A stretch of 64,000 nt of DNA, from assembly GCA_977017575.1 (NCBI GenBank), contig CDRNVI010000050.1:1-64000 (forward strand), given 5' to 3'. The notes under the pieces were generated by a model. The model made no database searches. It had not been told where the DNA came from and saw nothing but the letters and a program-made list of their open reading frames with translations. Below are positions 10,019-21,169 of the stretch, piece by piece. The position numbers and the translations under genes are program-made. Origin of the DNA: Paramoeba atlantica (Eukaryota; Discosea). The number at the start of each line of letters is the position of its first letter. Within the stretch, counting starts at the first letter, position 1.

Positions 10019-10660
10019 ATGTCTATCTACCACAACATTTTGTTGCGTACGTTGGATTCGGAAGCTCCACATGGTCAGCGCCCGGGAAAGGTAGCTGGAG
10101 TTCCCCTCCCCCTGGAGTATGACTTGGCACGATTCGTGAAAAACGTGGAACAGGATCAAGACACGTGGAGTACCGATACCCCCGCATGCGAGTGGTGTGG
10201 AATTGGATGTGATTCGGACTCCAATGTGGTGGGCATTTACTGGTGGAGCAGTTATCTTAGTGGTGAGTTGGATTGGAATTATCTTCCCGGAACTGTAGAA
10301 GAGTTAAGTTTGTTGAGTAATCAACTACAGGGAAGCGTTCCATTTGAAAGTCTCCCCTCTTCATTGGAAAATCTCGGCATTTCGGACAATAAGTTTGGTG
10401 GAACGCCGAATTTTCTGTCTTTGCCTCCTTCGATAGAATGCTTGAGCATTTCTTTAAACCACTTTGCAGGGTGGGTTGATTTCTCAATGCTCCCCTCGTC
10501 TCTGTGTGACATGCATCTCGATGGCAACGAAAATTTGGAGGGAACTTTGGACGTGGAAGGAAAGTTGAAGGGCTTGTACTACGATGTGAAGGGAACAGAA
10601 ATTATCGTCAGTAACGGTATACTCACCCGTTTGAGAGATACGAATGATGGTTTATTTTAA
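10019..10660 (+). CDS. Short LRR protein, group A (A3)
   Basis: Tandem twin of the gene at 1724: 213 residues, the same cap TWSTDTPACEWCGIGC, four 23-residue LRRs and the same end (DTNDGLF). The one amino-acid difference I see is FGGTPNF instead of FSGTPNF in the second repeat. The upstream block and hairpin relic (9746-9846) are duplicated too, so the copy should keep its expression signals. No signal peptide or membrane anchor is visible. Confidence 0.87.
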   Translation: MSIYHNILLRTLDSEAPHGQRPGKVAGVPLPLEYDLARFVKNVEQDQDTWSTDTPACEWCGIGCDSDSNVVGIYWWSSYLSGELDWNYLPGTVEELSLLSNQLQGSVPFESLPSSLENLGISDNKFGGTPNFLSLPPSIECLSISLNHFAGWVDFSMLPSSLCDMHLDGNENLEGTLDVEGKLKGLYYDVKGTEIIVSNGILTRLRDTNDGLF

Positions 10661-10857
10661 CAGCTGGGCCTTTTTTTTCCTTTTTCTCCCTATTTTCGGG
10701 GTTCATGAAAACTTTGGGACTAAAAATCTATAAAGAAAGTATTTTAAAGTTTTTGTGACGCCCCCTTTATACTTTGCCCATTTTAAGCGTTCGTAAGTAA
10801 CCCTGTCTCTTTTTCCGTGCGCAGGACATTTTCCCAATCTAATAACAGATAGACATA

Positions 10858-13536
10858 CACCCCCGTTCAGAAAAAATGTTACAAAAGTTTTGAGAGCATG
10901 GAAGGAGCTTTTTAGCTAGTTTTTTTTCGTAGTTACTCGGATACGTTAGGATAACAACGGAAAAATAGTCAGAATTCATCATTTTGCAGTACTTGACCAG
11001 AGTATTTTTTATGTCAAAATTTTATCTGAAAATTATCTACTTTCAGTGATTTGTTCTTATTTTTCAATGTCACAAACGGACTCAAGTCTCTCTGCAGAGA
11101 GTCTTTCCGCGTCTTCCGCAACGGATACCGACTGGGAACCTTCGGAAGCTTCTGAAACGGAGTATGATTCCTCTTGCTCGACTTCGGGGGATTCTGAAGA
11201 ATGCGAATCTGCCTACCACGAAAGTGGTTCAGATATCGCTTTCGTTGTAGGTGAAGGTATCGGTTCGGAAAGTTGCGATTCCGAAGATATGACTCTCCCC
11301 TTTCTTTTTCAAAAATCGCAACAGACGCACCATTCAACGAAATGCATAGCGGACCATACTTTTCAAGCAGATCTATTGGAAATCACTCAGAGTATATCAC
11401 ATCACTTAGCATCCACTTTAGCATCCCCCGCCTTAGAACCCCCAGAACCACAGATTCAGCAAAGTGGAGAAGTTCAGAAGACGTCTCCCGAGGTTTGTCT
11501 CGCACTCAGAGACTGCAACGAACCCCCGGACGTACATGTGATGGAGCGAATTGAGATTACCGGTGATTCGTTGGAACCCCCTTCCGAAAATGAGGCTCCT
11601 AACTCAACCACACCTTTAGCCACTCTTAAAAAAACAATTAGTTCGCTAAATCGAACTGTGCAGGCACAGAGAAATGCGATAAAACGTTTAAAGAAGAGCC
11701 TGCGGATTCACAGGAGGGTAATAAATGCATCTGAGGAACGAGAAGCTCGTTCAAAAGAGTACGTCCGCGTTTCTGTACTCGAATCTGACGAATGCAAAAT
11801 AAGGTGCCAGACGCTTAGGCACGAAGTTCTTGAATATTCCCATAGACTTGATACCCTAAAAAACTCTTATTTTACACTTTTTGAAGAGCAGCAGCGAATT
11901 CTTCGAAGCATGCGTGATTTAAGAAAACAAATGGTCGAGGGGTCTACTGGTGAGGTAGACAAGATCACTCCTGCGAAGAAGCCTCGAGGGCGACCAGCTA
12001 AACTTGCAACTCGGCGTAGACGCGGGCTTCCGGTGATTTTATCTCAGAAAGGCAGCTTGAAGACACCACATACCGTGGCCCTACGAGTTTTGTACTTAAC
12101 GGGATACTTCACTCCGGCGGATTCACATTAAATCGAATGACATGCAGTCGAATTATTTAAGTATAAGTACAAAAGAAAGAAAAACACTCTGAATCTGACC
12201 CCTGCAAAGAAGGAAGCCCGGGTGCTGTTTTGTCAGGCTTTGTTGAAAGAGCAACAACTCACAGGAGGACTCTTTTTAAAGAAACTCCTTATAACTGATG
12301 AAACGTATGTACATGCCGGGGACGGTACTCGAAAAGCTTGGCAAAGTGATGAAGATGTTGTTTATCGATCGCGGGTACATCATCCCACTAAAGTCATGCT
12401 CTGGGGTGGCATAGACATTCAAGGTAATATCCTTTGGCATTGGTGTAACAACTTTACAGAGTTTTACGCACACGAGGCCACACGCTCTTTGTATCCCGGT
12501 GAAAGTCGTGAGATCCCCCCTCCTGGTCGCAAATTAGGAAATTATTACTACCGAAAGGAAATCTTGATGAAACAGTGGATTCCTTACCATGCATCTCACC
12601 TTAACATGATTTTTCAGGATGACGGAGCACCGCCACATACGGCGAAGAAGACAATGATGTGGTGGGGGACGAGGGATGAAATAGGTACTCAAAGTTTGCG
12701 CACCTACAAAAGTTCCGATGGAGCTATTCTCCCGAAATGGCCGGCGGATTCTCCTGACCTTTCTCCTATTTGAAAATTTTTGGTCTTTTTTAATACAGGA
12801 GAAGAATAAAAAGTGTCCGAATACGCAATCCGAGATTATCCAGGTATCTGAAGAATTTTTGAGGAGTCCAAAAGCTCGTGAGCTGGCTCAAACAGTAGTT
12901 GACTCCTTTGAAAGAAGGCTGCAAGAGTGTGTAGCAAATGGTGGAAATCGGGTGAATTATTAACTTTTTAACATTAGCACAGTGTATGGGCATTATGTGG
13001 GAGGGGAAAAGGATACAATCCCTTTTGGTATTTTCTTCGTGAGATAAATAGATAGATTATAGTATCTACTTTTGTATGATAGTAAGATCCGTATTTAAGA
13101 AAGATTTATTTATTTTTATAATCAAATTTTTAAATTTCACTGATGCCGGACACACTCAGCATGGGAAAGAATGGTCGGGAGCTCCTTGTGGCCTTCTCTG
13201 GAACAGTCATCTTTCAGGTGGTACTGGCGCTGACCGTCTCATCTTAATAGATTGTAGAAGTTGTAGAAATATGCTCCTCTTCTGACTCATCCTTTCCGTC
13301 TTCTCCAACAAAAGTTTCCGTCAAAATTGACTTTTTAGGTCGACAGAAGGTTCCACAAGTTCAGTCAAAATAAACTTTTTAGGTCGACACAAGATTCCAC
13401 AATGCGATATTTCAGTTGCTTGCAATATTTTTCCTCGGGAGCCCCTGCCGAGATCTCTTCAAAACAGACATTATTTCCCCTTTAGCGCACCTCATACGTC
13501 CAGGAAAACAGTAACAATATGGCATGAACGGGGGTG
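10858..13536 (+). mobile_element. Tc1/mariner-type transposon, copy 2
   Basis: Duplicate of the element at 2563, with the same cacccccgttca inverted ends next to TA. It was copied as part of the 8.3-kb segment and not by its own movement, because the flanking sequence is duplicated as well. Confidence 0.6.
11067..12963 (+). pseudogene. Tc1/mariner-family transposase, frameshifted (copy 2)
   Basis: Same protein as at 2772 and shares its frameshifts near 3870 and 4517, so inactivation came before the duplication. A private 13-base deletion at about 12119 ends the N-terminal frame early (…TPADSH). The catalytic part from 12222 to 12773 is better preserved than in copy 1, because the 25-base insertion is absent. 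LITDETYV, FQDDGAPPH and WPADSPDLSPI are all in one frame, with the final ENFW in the next. The parental element is therefore best represented here. Confidence 0.75.
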
Positions 13537-13546
13537 TATGGATGTT

Positions 13547-14507
13547 TTAACATGCACTCGGTATTGCTGAATGGCTTCTTGATCCTCATGATCTTCTTAG
13601 TAAAATTTACAGGAGTGCGTCCCACGGGACTTCCGCTTGAGAACTCGGGGATCGCTTTGATTCAGTTCTTCAATAGAGTCCCTGTAATATTGGGGGCGAT
13701 CCACCCACCAGCGCACACACGATGCTTTCAGTGCGCGTACTACTTTCTTCCACTTCCTCCTTCAATTTCTTGTTCCGGTCCCAGTGAACTTTGCCATCTT
13801 GGACATTGCTGTCACGCAACTCTAGCCACATGGTCTTGAACCAATGGGCCAAAACTTCGCGATCCTGATTCGTGTCCTTATAAAATCCTCCATATTTTTA
13901 CTTCAGGAAGTTTTTCATGTGACTAGCGATGACGTCGGTTGAAGCATCAGTGAAGCTCAGCGACCATGTCTGAGTCGATTGCGTCCACCGCCCATGCCCG
14001 GGCACCTCTTCCACCTTTACTCCACGTCCTTGAAAAAGAGAAAACCCGTGTCCCGGGACTTTGTCAAGAGCACAAGACCGTGCAGCAACATGTTCTCATC
14101 CACGGGGACGTTGCACAAGGATTTGAGAACGTTGCTTTCCGGATCAGAGAGTTGGCGCAGTCGCAAGCTCATCTACCCAGCGCACAAAGCAACGATGTTG
14201 TCTTACATTCGCTGGATTAGTACCGGTGGAGGCCGTCGCTCAGGGGAGTACTTGGTTGCGTTCTTTTCGGCGTTACTCATGTGTACGTAAAAACTCCACT
14301 GAAGTTTCCGACCTTAATGGCATGCGGAACGCTTCTTGAATAGAGCAAGCCACCCACTTTCTCAAAGTCAAGTACCTCTCGGAATCAGAAGAATCGGGAT
14401 CGTCATCCACGTATTCATCGTTGCTCGGAGTAAGGTCGTAGTCGAACATACACCTTAAGAAAACAGAAAATACAGCCAACAAAGAAATTAATGTCAGAGA
14501 GGTCAAT
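13547..14507 (-). pseudogene. Degenerate minus-strand ORF block (copy 2)
   Basis: Duplicate of the block at 5290-6250 with the same breaks: an acidic opening (NDEYVDDDPDSSDSE), then GHGFSLFQGRG, then HWFKTMWLELRDSN in successive frames on the minus strand. It is not recognised and is probably not expressed as a protein. Confidence 0.35.
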
Positions 14508-14839
14508 TGTTATACAGGTATTTAGTTTAAAAGGCAGAACACTTAGTACAGTGCAATGAAAATTATTTTTTGGGTTGGGTATCTTCGTTGAGTACTCAAA
14601 AAACGAATTACCGGAATTTCATACATGTAACGCAACAGGGCCCTGTAATGTACAGGTCCTGTACATTAGTTGTACTCCCGTTTACGGGGGTGGGTACGAA
14701 AATATAGGGCGCACAAAATTTGTATAACGTGGCCAACTTTGAAATATTTTTTCTCCCTCACACTCTCACACTCTTTTGCGTAAAATTTGTTTCCTTTTTT
14801 CGTTTGCATACAACCTAAATCGTATATTATGACTGTGTT

Positions 14840-16690
14840 ATGAGCCTTACTCCTTGTCTTGCTCATTGTGTCACACACCATCACATCACTCTCTCTGATA
14901 AAGCAGAAGATTCAGTTGCTGCGGAAAATGCGGACGATCCATTTATCTGGTCAGAACCTCGATCCGTCTCAATCGCACCAGTGCTTTACCTTGTGCAAGG
15001 TGTTCTCCAACGACTTCATACTTCCAGTTTCTTCGAACGCAAAATCACCACCGAGAAAGATTCTGCCCACTCGGCGAAAAGTAAAATTTCGAATATGGAT
15101 TCCACGAAACACCGAAAATCAGGAAGCCTTGATATCTATAAAGATTACCTCGCGTCATGTTACGCATTTGTAAGTCAAGTAATGGACCTCGTTGAGAAAT
15201 ATCACAACCTGTGCTTGCGCGAAACCACCTACCTGAGAAAATCGTGTCGCGCTCCGCAACTCTCCGTCACTTCGGACAACCACGAGGCATGTCTGCCTGA
15301 AGCGGAGGCTGAAGGCGGTACGGTTCACCTCCTTGCCCTTTACCCCTCCCCGATTCACCCCATCACGCTACAAGTTGTAGACATTAAACAAATCAAAATA
15401 AAAACAGAACCCGAGTTGCGGTATCGTCTCACCCTGTGGGACGGCTGCTGCGGCTGTGATGCACTTCTGTGCGCCTCGTTAAGCACGAAATTCATCACCG
15501 CCTGTGAGGTGATTGCCATGGGCACTGTTCTCACCATCACCCACGCGGTGCTGCTCTACCGTGAGCTCAGCTCTCCAGAGCACACCGCGTGGGGGAAGCA
15601 ATTCAAAAGGGTCGAAAACGAACCCGATATCGAAACCAACAAAAGAATAGAAAACGACCTCGAGTCACAAAAAAAAGAGTTTTCTAAAAGTGAGTATCAC
15701 CCCGTACTTTTGATACTCGCCCTCGACGAGCGCAGCCTTTTCGAGTCCCACAACCACTGGGTGATCTCCTCGAGGATGACACCCGGGGTAGCGACCCCTG
15801 CCCCTTGTTGGGCTCTTTTGGGAGGAGCAAATCCCAGAAATGAAACACCAGAATTCGTACCTTTTACCTGTGCGAATTGGTTTCGACAAAACGCCTCCAT
15901 TCACTCTCTTTTGTTTGCACAACAAAAAGGAGAAGAAGAAGAAGAAGACGCTGAGTCTTCGACTTCGACTTCTTTAATCAATATAGTTCTCACGGATGCT
16001 CATGGCAACCATTGGGAGGTTGACCCCTCCTCGGGACGGTTTGTTCTTGAGAATAAAAAGAATAAATTCTTTCCCGAAAAACGGTTTTGGAGTCCTATGG
16101 GGGAAAAGAATAAAAAGGCTTCCCACAACAAACGACTCGCCCACTCCCGGGGGGAAAAATACCGAAATAAATTATTTATACAAAATGAATTTACACAAAA
16201 CGAAAATGAAAAAGAACAAAACGTGGACGAGCTCACGGCGCTGTACAAACTCTCCCAGATCCCCTCGGGAACTGTGGTGAGTGTGGAGGCCGTCGTCGCG
16301 TGTGTCTCCGTTGTCGGGGAGCTCATACGTACTCGGGATGGACGGGAGGTACTGCTCTCTCGGGTGTGGCTGGTCCCACCCGTAGACAGCGAGAAGGGGG
16401 GTATTGGAAAGAACAATGAAAACAGCACCTCCTCCCCTCTCCCTCATGATGGGAATAGGACAGAGGAGGTGGAGTTTCAAAACGTGTCTGTTTTGGATGT
16501 ACGGGTTCCGTTAACGATATGGGGTCCCTTGCATTCTCGCCCTGAGGTGTCTCGGCTCTTAAAGGGTGAGATACCCGATAATTACGGTTCTATCGTGTGG
16601 CAAAACCTTACGGTGACTTCATTTCATGGCGCTTTGGGGTTAAGCACAAGGCACGACACGATGCTGTATACATGTATGTTGGAAGAATGA
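14840..16690 (+). CDS. RPA1-like single-stranded DNA-binding protein (copy 2)
   Basis: Tandem twin of the gene at 6583, 616 residues and fully open. The differences I see are I to V in TLQV(I/V)DI near residue 180 and T to K in KYRN(T/K)LF near residue 447. It has the RPA70N-like OB fold, a charged divergent middle and a domain-B-like OB fold ending in LSTRHDTML, with no zinc-binding domain C. Both copies are intact although the neighbouring transposase is broken. This fits either recent duplication or selection on this gene. Confidence 0.6.
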   Translation: MSLTPCLAHCVTHHHITLSDKAEDSVAAENADDPFIWSEPRSVSIAPVLYLVQGVLQRLHTSSFFERKITTEKDSAHSAKSKISNMDSTKHRKSGSLDIYKDYLASCYAFVSQVMDLVEKYHNLCLRETTYLRKSCRAPQLSVTSDNHEACLPEAEAEGGTVHLLALYPSPIHPITLQVVDIKQIKIKTEPELRYRLTLWDGCCGCDALLCASLSTKFITACEVIAMGTVLTITHAVLLYRELSSPEHTAWGKQFKRVENEPDIETNKRIENDLESQKKEFSKSEYHPVLLILALDERSLFESHNHWVISSRMTPGVATPAPCWALLGGANPRNETPEFVPFTCANWFRQNASIHSLLFAQQKGEEEEEDAESSTSTSLINIVLTDAHGNHWEVDPSSGRFVLENKKNKFFPEKRFWSPMGEKNKKASHNKRLAHSRGEKYRNKLFIQNEFTQNENEKEQNVDELTALYKLSQIPSGTVVSVEAVVACVSVVGELIRTRDGREVLLSRVWLVPPVDSEKGGIGKNNENSTSSPLPHDGNRTEEVEFQNVSVLDVRVPLTIWGPLHSRPEVSRLLKGEIPDNYGSIVWQNLTVTSFHGALGLSTRHDTMLYTCMLEE

Positions 16691-16873
16691 AATGGACTAA
16701 AAGGGCTTGAATAAGAGAACACTTTTTTCTTCGAAAGTTTTGCTTTTTTTCGGGCAGAGATATTTTCGACAGTCCCCGCGGAGGATTACGAGCATTGTTT
16801 CTGCACGACAACAAGGGGCCAGCTTTGTGGCCAGCTTGATAATTCCGTCCTTCCAAAGTCATCGATGAATTGC

Positions 16874-17697
16874 AGTAAAAGTCACAATTCTGAGAATGGT
16901 CAGTTGCACATTGCCGCGTAAAAAAGCACTTTTGCAAATTTTCGTCACAATTCTCAGAATTGACCTGTTGCACGTTGGCAGCACTTTTTTGGTAGAAATT
17001 GAATGGATTCTCATTTTTACTGATTTGCTTTTTTCTAAAAGAAAAATGGTAGCCACAAAAAAGGGAGGTACATGGAAGAATATAAATAAAAACCCTCTGC
17101 AGCAGCACGTCCTCATTGACGTCGACAACTTTGTTAATGAACCTAGCGAAGCCCAAGAAGAACTCTATGGAAAGAGAGTGAATATGAGACAGTGAAATTC
17201 ATTTTTTCCCGAATTTTATTTTCATGATTTTTTTAGTGATTTCATCAATTTATTAATCCCATGTTGTTATATGCTTTAGCTATAAGTCTCATTAAATTAC
17301 GATCTTCGAATTATCATCTCTGTGTCTGAATATTCCCTAGAAAATCGTAGGCCGATAAGCAAGTACATCATTCGAAGCCCCCCTTTGCCAAGAACCGTGG
17401 CCGTTGCAAGTCGTATAAATTCTTTTCCTGTCTCAGCAACGGTACGCCTTTCCACTGAAGGCAAACGAGGCAACGCTAGGATATGGGGGGAGTAATATAT
17501 TAGGTAGAAAGAGGAAGTGCAGAAGCTGTATGAAACTTTTTTGGCCTTTCTCATTTTTGATTCTCAAATGGAATTGCACGTTAACATGGTCATTCAGAGA
17601 CGCATTCTCATTTTTTAATAACATTCTCATTTTTCCTAGTTGCACGTTGACAGCCCAATTCTCATTTTTAGTGATTCTCAGAATTGTGACTTTTACT
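16874..17697. repeat. Inverted-repeat element of about 820 bp (copy 2)
   Basis: Duplicate of the element at 8617, with the inverted ends agtaaaagtcacaattctga… and their complement. It carries small differences from copy 1, including aaaagaaaaatgg for aaaaaaaaatgg near 17040. Confidence 0.55.
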
Positions 17698-17734
17698 ATG
17701 TAGGTATGAGTACAGGCTTAAGGTTTCTTAAGCC

Positions 17735-18028
17735 GTGTTCCAGGATAGTATACCCATGCCCACTTAGAATACCTACGCCCCCCTCAACACAACAGAAGCG
17801 AGAGACGTCACATTTTTAGAAGCGACAGAGTAACTTTTCTAGCAAGCCCCAGCTAAGAAATCTTATTTGAAGACCAAGGCACCTTTTTTCTAGCAACTAC
17901 AGAGAAGGAAAGTTCCGCGAAGTGGCGCGAAACATTTTAATTTTTTGCTTTTTAAAGAAAATTTAGTATACCGTACCCACTTAGTATACCTACTAGGTAT
18001 AAATCCTGGAAATAATCCTGGAACATGT
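17735..18028. mobile_element. TA-target MITE (G family), nearly complete
   Basis: Same element as at 9474 but with its right end preserved: …ctactaggtataaatcctggaaataatcctggaacatg. It has a small internal repeat of atcctgga compared with the cleaner copy at 37046. The palindromic core is gcgaagtggcgc here, with one base changed. Confidence 0.65.
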
Positions 18029-18247
18029 TTTGTAACTAGAATCGCACTAGTCTAAGAAAGGTAGCTCTTCATTATCGATAAGATCGCCAGTAGAAGAAAT
18101 CATAGATGTCACAGCAATCTCATAACGTCAGTACATCGTACATTGTAATCTGTTCGTACTTTTTAAGAAGGTCTCATGGTACACTAAGTTAAATCTTCTT
18201 TCTTGAACACAGTTCTATTTCTCCTTTTTATTGTATTTCCACCTCTA

Positions 18248-18751
18248 ATGTTTGCTCGTGTATTTCCAAAGCTCGCCAAGAACATCGCAAAGCTTCGTCT
18301 TAAAGTTATCAAGAAACCGTGGGCTGGGAAGTCGGCCCCGACAAGTGCGCTGCGTGTATTTATAGCAAAGTTTTGCAAAGGTAAAAAGGGATACCCAATT
18401 CTCGCCGGAGCACATGCCGCTTTTAAAAAATTATCTCCTGCTCAAGTCCAGTCCTTCAGTAAGACTGCTGCCGAGAATATGAAGCGAAAAAAGGCGCTTA
18501 AAGCTCGGGTGAATTGTGCGCGAATTACTCCATACTCTTTGTTTGTAAAAATGTTCATGACAGCGATATATAAAGCGGAGAAGGGAAACCACAAGAATCC
18601 GAGGGCTTGTTTCCGAGCTGTGCAAAAGAAAATATCTGCCAAATATAAGCTGCTTACAGCCAAACAATATCAGGAGCTTTCAGATGAGGTAAAACGCCGC
18701 CGCCAGAAGGGCAGGGCATTCATTGAAGAATTGATGAAGGAAAGGCATTAA
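18248..18751 (+). CDS. Mitochondrial two-HMG-box DNA-binding protein (KAP/TFAM-like)
   Basis: 167 residues from ATG 18248. The open frame extends upstream, but only through a non-ATG hydrophobic stretch. The N-terminus MFARVFPKLAKNIAKLRLKV is basic and amphipathic with no acidic residue, as expected for a mitochondrial presequence. Two HMG-box-like modules follow: residues about 29-85 (SALRVFIAKF … FSKTAAENMKRKK) and about 93-160 (TPYSLFVKMF … YQELSDEVKRRR). The protein is very basic. Such proteins package or bend mitochondrial DNA (TFAM/Abf2) or kinetoplast DNA (KAPs). The resemblance is by pattern and a profile search would settle it. Confidence 0.6.
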   Translation: MFARVFPKLAKNIAKLRLKVIKKPWAGKSAPTSALRVFIAKFCKGKKGYPILAGAHAAFKKLSPAQVQSFSKTAAENMKRKKALKARVNCARITPYSLFVKMFMTAIYKAEKGNHKNPRACFRAVQKKISAKYKLLTAKQYQELSDEVKRRRQKGRAFIEELMKERH

Positions 18752-19343
18752 TTCAAGGAATATGTGAGACATTTACTCGGACGCGCAAGACTAAGAAAGA
18801 AAAAAATATTTCTCGGGTGGTATGTTTGTACGATACAGTAGACTGCGTATGGTTCTGATACAAAGTTGTTTGCTTCATTTCGTGAAACAAACATTTCCTG
18901 AATACCAACCAATCATCCGTTAAACAATTTATTTTTTCTACTGCGAGGTGTGCGTTCTTAGTCGTGCATTCTTCATTTTTAAAATGATTCAACGTTGCGC
19001 ATCTGTGAATGACGACTGGACTATACCTGTATGACGGCTGGTTTATGTAGAGAGAATGTTTATGTAGAGAGAAGGATATACCATTGGCATTCCTTTTTTA
19101 TACACATGTATTTGTATGTCATGTTACGTACATGTATGTATTTTGCTAACTCTTTTTGATAGATCTATTTTTAAGTTTTTGAGAATTAATCTTTATTCAT
19201 TCTTAAGAAACAATCTTAGAGAAATTTAAAAAATACTAAAAATACTAAAAAATTAACATTGATTTTTTAGGTGATCAAGGATTATTGAATGCGATTGTAC
19301 ATTTTATTTGACAATTAAATTTCTTTAGAAGTTATTTACTTGT
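18752..19343. other. Intergenic spacer
   Basis: AT-rich spacer with no gene seen. It contains short repeats such as tttatgtagagagaa twice near 19045 and aaaatactaaaa near 19230. Confidence 0.4.
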
Positions 19344-20276
19344 ATGATGTCTTTTCCGTTCGTTTTCCTCGAAGATACGTATCAAACTTCCACACGCCTT
19401 GGAAAATCCAGAGCCTCCCTACCCCAAGAGTACGAACTTGTCGCATTTATCCAAGAGATCGAGAATCCCCATGTCTCGTGGAGTGTACACATTCCTGCGT
19501 GTTCCTGGATGAACGTGAAATGTTCCGATAGTGGATACGTCACCGATTTAGATTGGGATTCCCGGAATGCCTACGCCATGCGGGGCGTCCTACATTGGAA
19601 AAATCTCCCTCTTACTCTTTCTCGGCTATACTTGATGGGACACCAGCTCTCTGGAAATCTCCATTTGGAGCATTTACCACATAAACTCCTTTCTTTAAAA
19701 GCCTGCATCAATCAATTTACAGGAAATCTATCTATGGATACACTCCCAGAACTATTAATCGAATTGTCCGTGTCCGATAACCAGTTGGAGGGGAGCTTGG
19801 ATCTCACCCACTTACCCACAATCCTTCATATTTTACGGCTCAATTCGAATCGTTTTACCGGGAATTTGGTTCTCATCGATCTGCCCTCCTCCCTTTCGCA
19901 TTTGCGCGTCTCTTGTAATCAGCTGGAGGGTTCAATTGCGTTAGATCGGCTCCCGAATTCCCTACAAACACTGTATGCGAATTCCAACCTGTTATCCGGG
20001 GCCCTCAATCTCGTTCATTTGCCTTTATTTTTGTTGCAGCTCAATTTTTCACTGAATCTGTTTGACGGAGTGGTCCATCTCGACGATTTGCCGGCGAAAT
20101 TAAATAAACTTGATCTCTCGCAGAATCCCCAATTGAAAGGCTCGTATGATCCATCAAGGATGCCCAAAGGGCTACGTCGCAAAAACTTGTTTTCTTCTTC
20201 ATATGAAATGAAAAGGACATTTCTTATTGACTCCACTGGAATTCAGAAACGGTTATGCCTTCGATACGCTACGTAG
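19344..20276 (+). CDS. LRR protein with eight repeats
   Basis: 310 residues, the longest LRR protein in the window. It has the family cap (LPQEYELVAFIQEI, then VSWSVHIPACSWMNVKC) at residues about 30-65, then eight consecutive 23-residue repeats, each beginning LP and containing N-x-(F/L)-x-G, ending near residue 275. There is no secretion signal or membrane segment. It lies between the HMG-box gene and uS10, away from the transposon-rich part, and its repeats are distinct from groups A and B. The start is one of two adjacent ATGs (MMSFPF). Confidence 0.85.
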   Translation: MMSFPFVFLEDTYQTSTRLGKSRASLPQEYELVAFIQEIENPHVSWSVHIPACSWMNVKCSDSGYVTDLDWDSRNAYAMRGVLHWKNLPLTLSRLYLMGHQLSGNLHLEHLPHKLLSLKACINQFTGNLSMDTLPELLIELSVSDNQLEGSLDLTHLPTILHILRLNSNRFTGNLVLIDLPSSLSHLRVSCNQLEGSIALDRLPNSLQTLYANSNLLSGALNLVHLPLFLLQLNFSLNLFDGVVHLDDLPAKLNKLDLSQNPQLKGSYDPSRMPKGLRRKNLFSSSYEMKRTFLIDSTGIQKRLCLRYAT

Positions 20277-20542
20277 ACGCACGCCACCTCTTCCGCATTT
20301 CCCACTTCGACTTCATTTGAAGAATACGTGAGCGCGAATCAAAGTCACACAATGAGAGCCCCCCCCCCCTCTGTAGCTTCAAATACCCAACATTTTTCTC
20401 GTTTTCGTTTCTATTTTATTTTTCTTTCTCTTTTCCTATTTCGACAATCTCTTTCACATTTAAACAAGATTTTATCAAAAAAAACGAAATCAAAACAAAA
20501 CATTTTTCTTCCTATCTTCTCCACTTCTACCCCCATAAAATC

Positions 20543-20914
20543 ATGGACACGCTGGCGACCAAGAAACCCGCAGCCCCCTCCCACCCCGTTCGTCGGGAGA
20601 ACGAGCACAAAATTCGCGTCACGCTCACCGCCAAGGACCCCGCGGCGCTGGAGAAAACCTGCGGGGAGCTCGTCAACGGGGCCCGCGAGCGCGACATCCG
20701 GGTCCGGGGCCCCGTGCGCATGCCCACCCGCACGCTGCGCATCACGACCCGGAAGAGCCCCTGTGGGGAGGGCACGAATACCTGGGATCACTTCCAGATG
20801 CGCGTCCACAAGCGGGTGATTGACCTGCGCTGCGTGCAGGAGATGGTGAAGCACATCACCGCGATTAACATCCCACGGGGGGTGGATGTGGAGGTGTTTG
20901 TGGCGGATGCGTAG
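20543..20914 (+). CDS. Cytosolic ribosomal protein uS10 (40S S20)
   Basis: 123 residues. The strongly conserved block [20 protein letters not shown] at residues about 52-72, [19 protein letters not shown] after it, and the end [11 protein letters not shown] identify eukaryotic S20/uS10 of the small subunit head. Full length and uninterrupted. A pyrimidine-rich leader (20390-20460 and 20505-20535) precedes the ATG. GC content is clearly higher than in the flanking spacer, consistent with a highly expressed gene. Confidence 0.97.
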   Translation: MDTLATKKPAAPSHPVRRENEHKIRVTLTAKDPAALEKTCGELVNGARERDIRVRGPVRMPTRTLRITTRKSPCGEGTNTWDHFQMRVHKRVIDLRCVQEMVKHITAINIPRGVDVEVFVADA

Positions 20915-21169
20915 GGAAAACAAACAAAGGGGAAAGAAAAGGGTGTAGGAAAAAGGAGAAAAGAGGTAAAAGAGTGAAGAGAAAGGGATAGGGCGGATGG
21001 AGTAAGGTAAATTTTGTAATCTAATGTCGAAAGAAATAATCGAATTGTTTTCACAACATTCATTTTTTTTCTTTTCTTTGTATTCCCTATTCTTTTTTTA
21101 CATGATCTCGTCCACAATCTTTTTGAATCCTCAAAATTTCCTTTTTGTTTTCTTATTTCTAACTTTCCC

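Larger units (their letters stand above)
9745..18000. repeat. Large tandem duplication, copy 2 (about 8.26 kb)
   Basis: This is the second unit of the tandem duplication described at 1450. Differences from copy 1 that I could see: 13 bases missing after 12119, a 25-base shorter stretch near 12600, and scattered single-base changes (for example A to G in the LRR gene at about 10396, T to G at 16170), with more in the non-coding part after 17040. The low number of changes points to a recent event. Confidence 0.95.
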
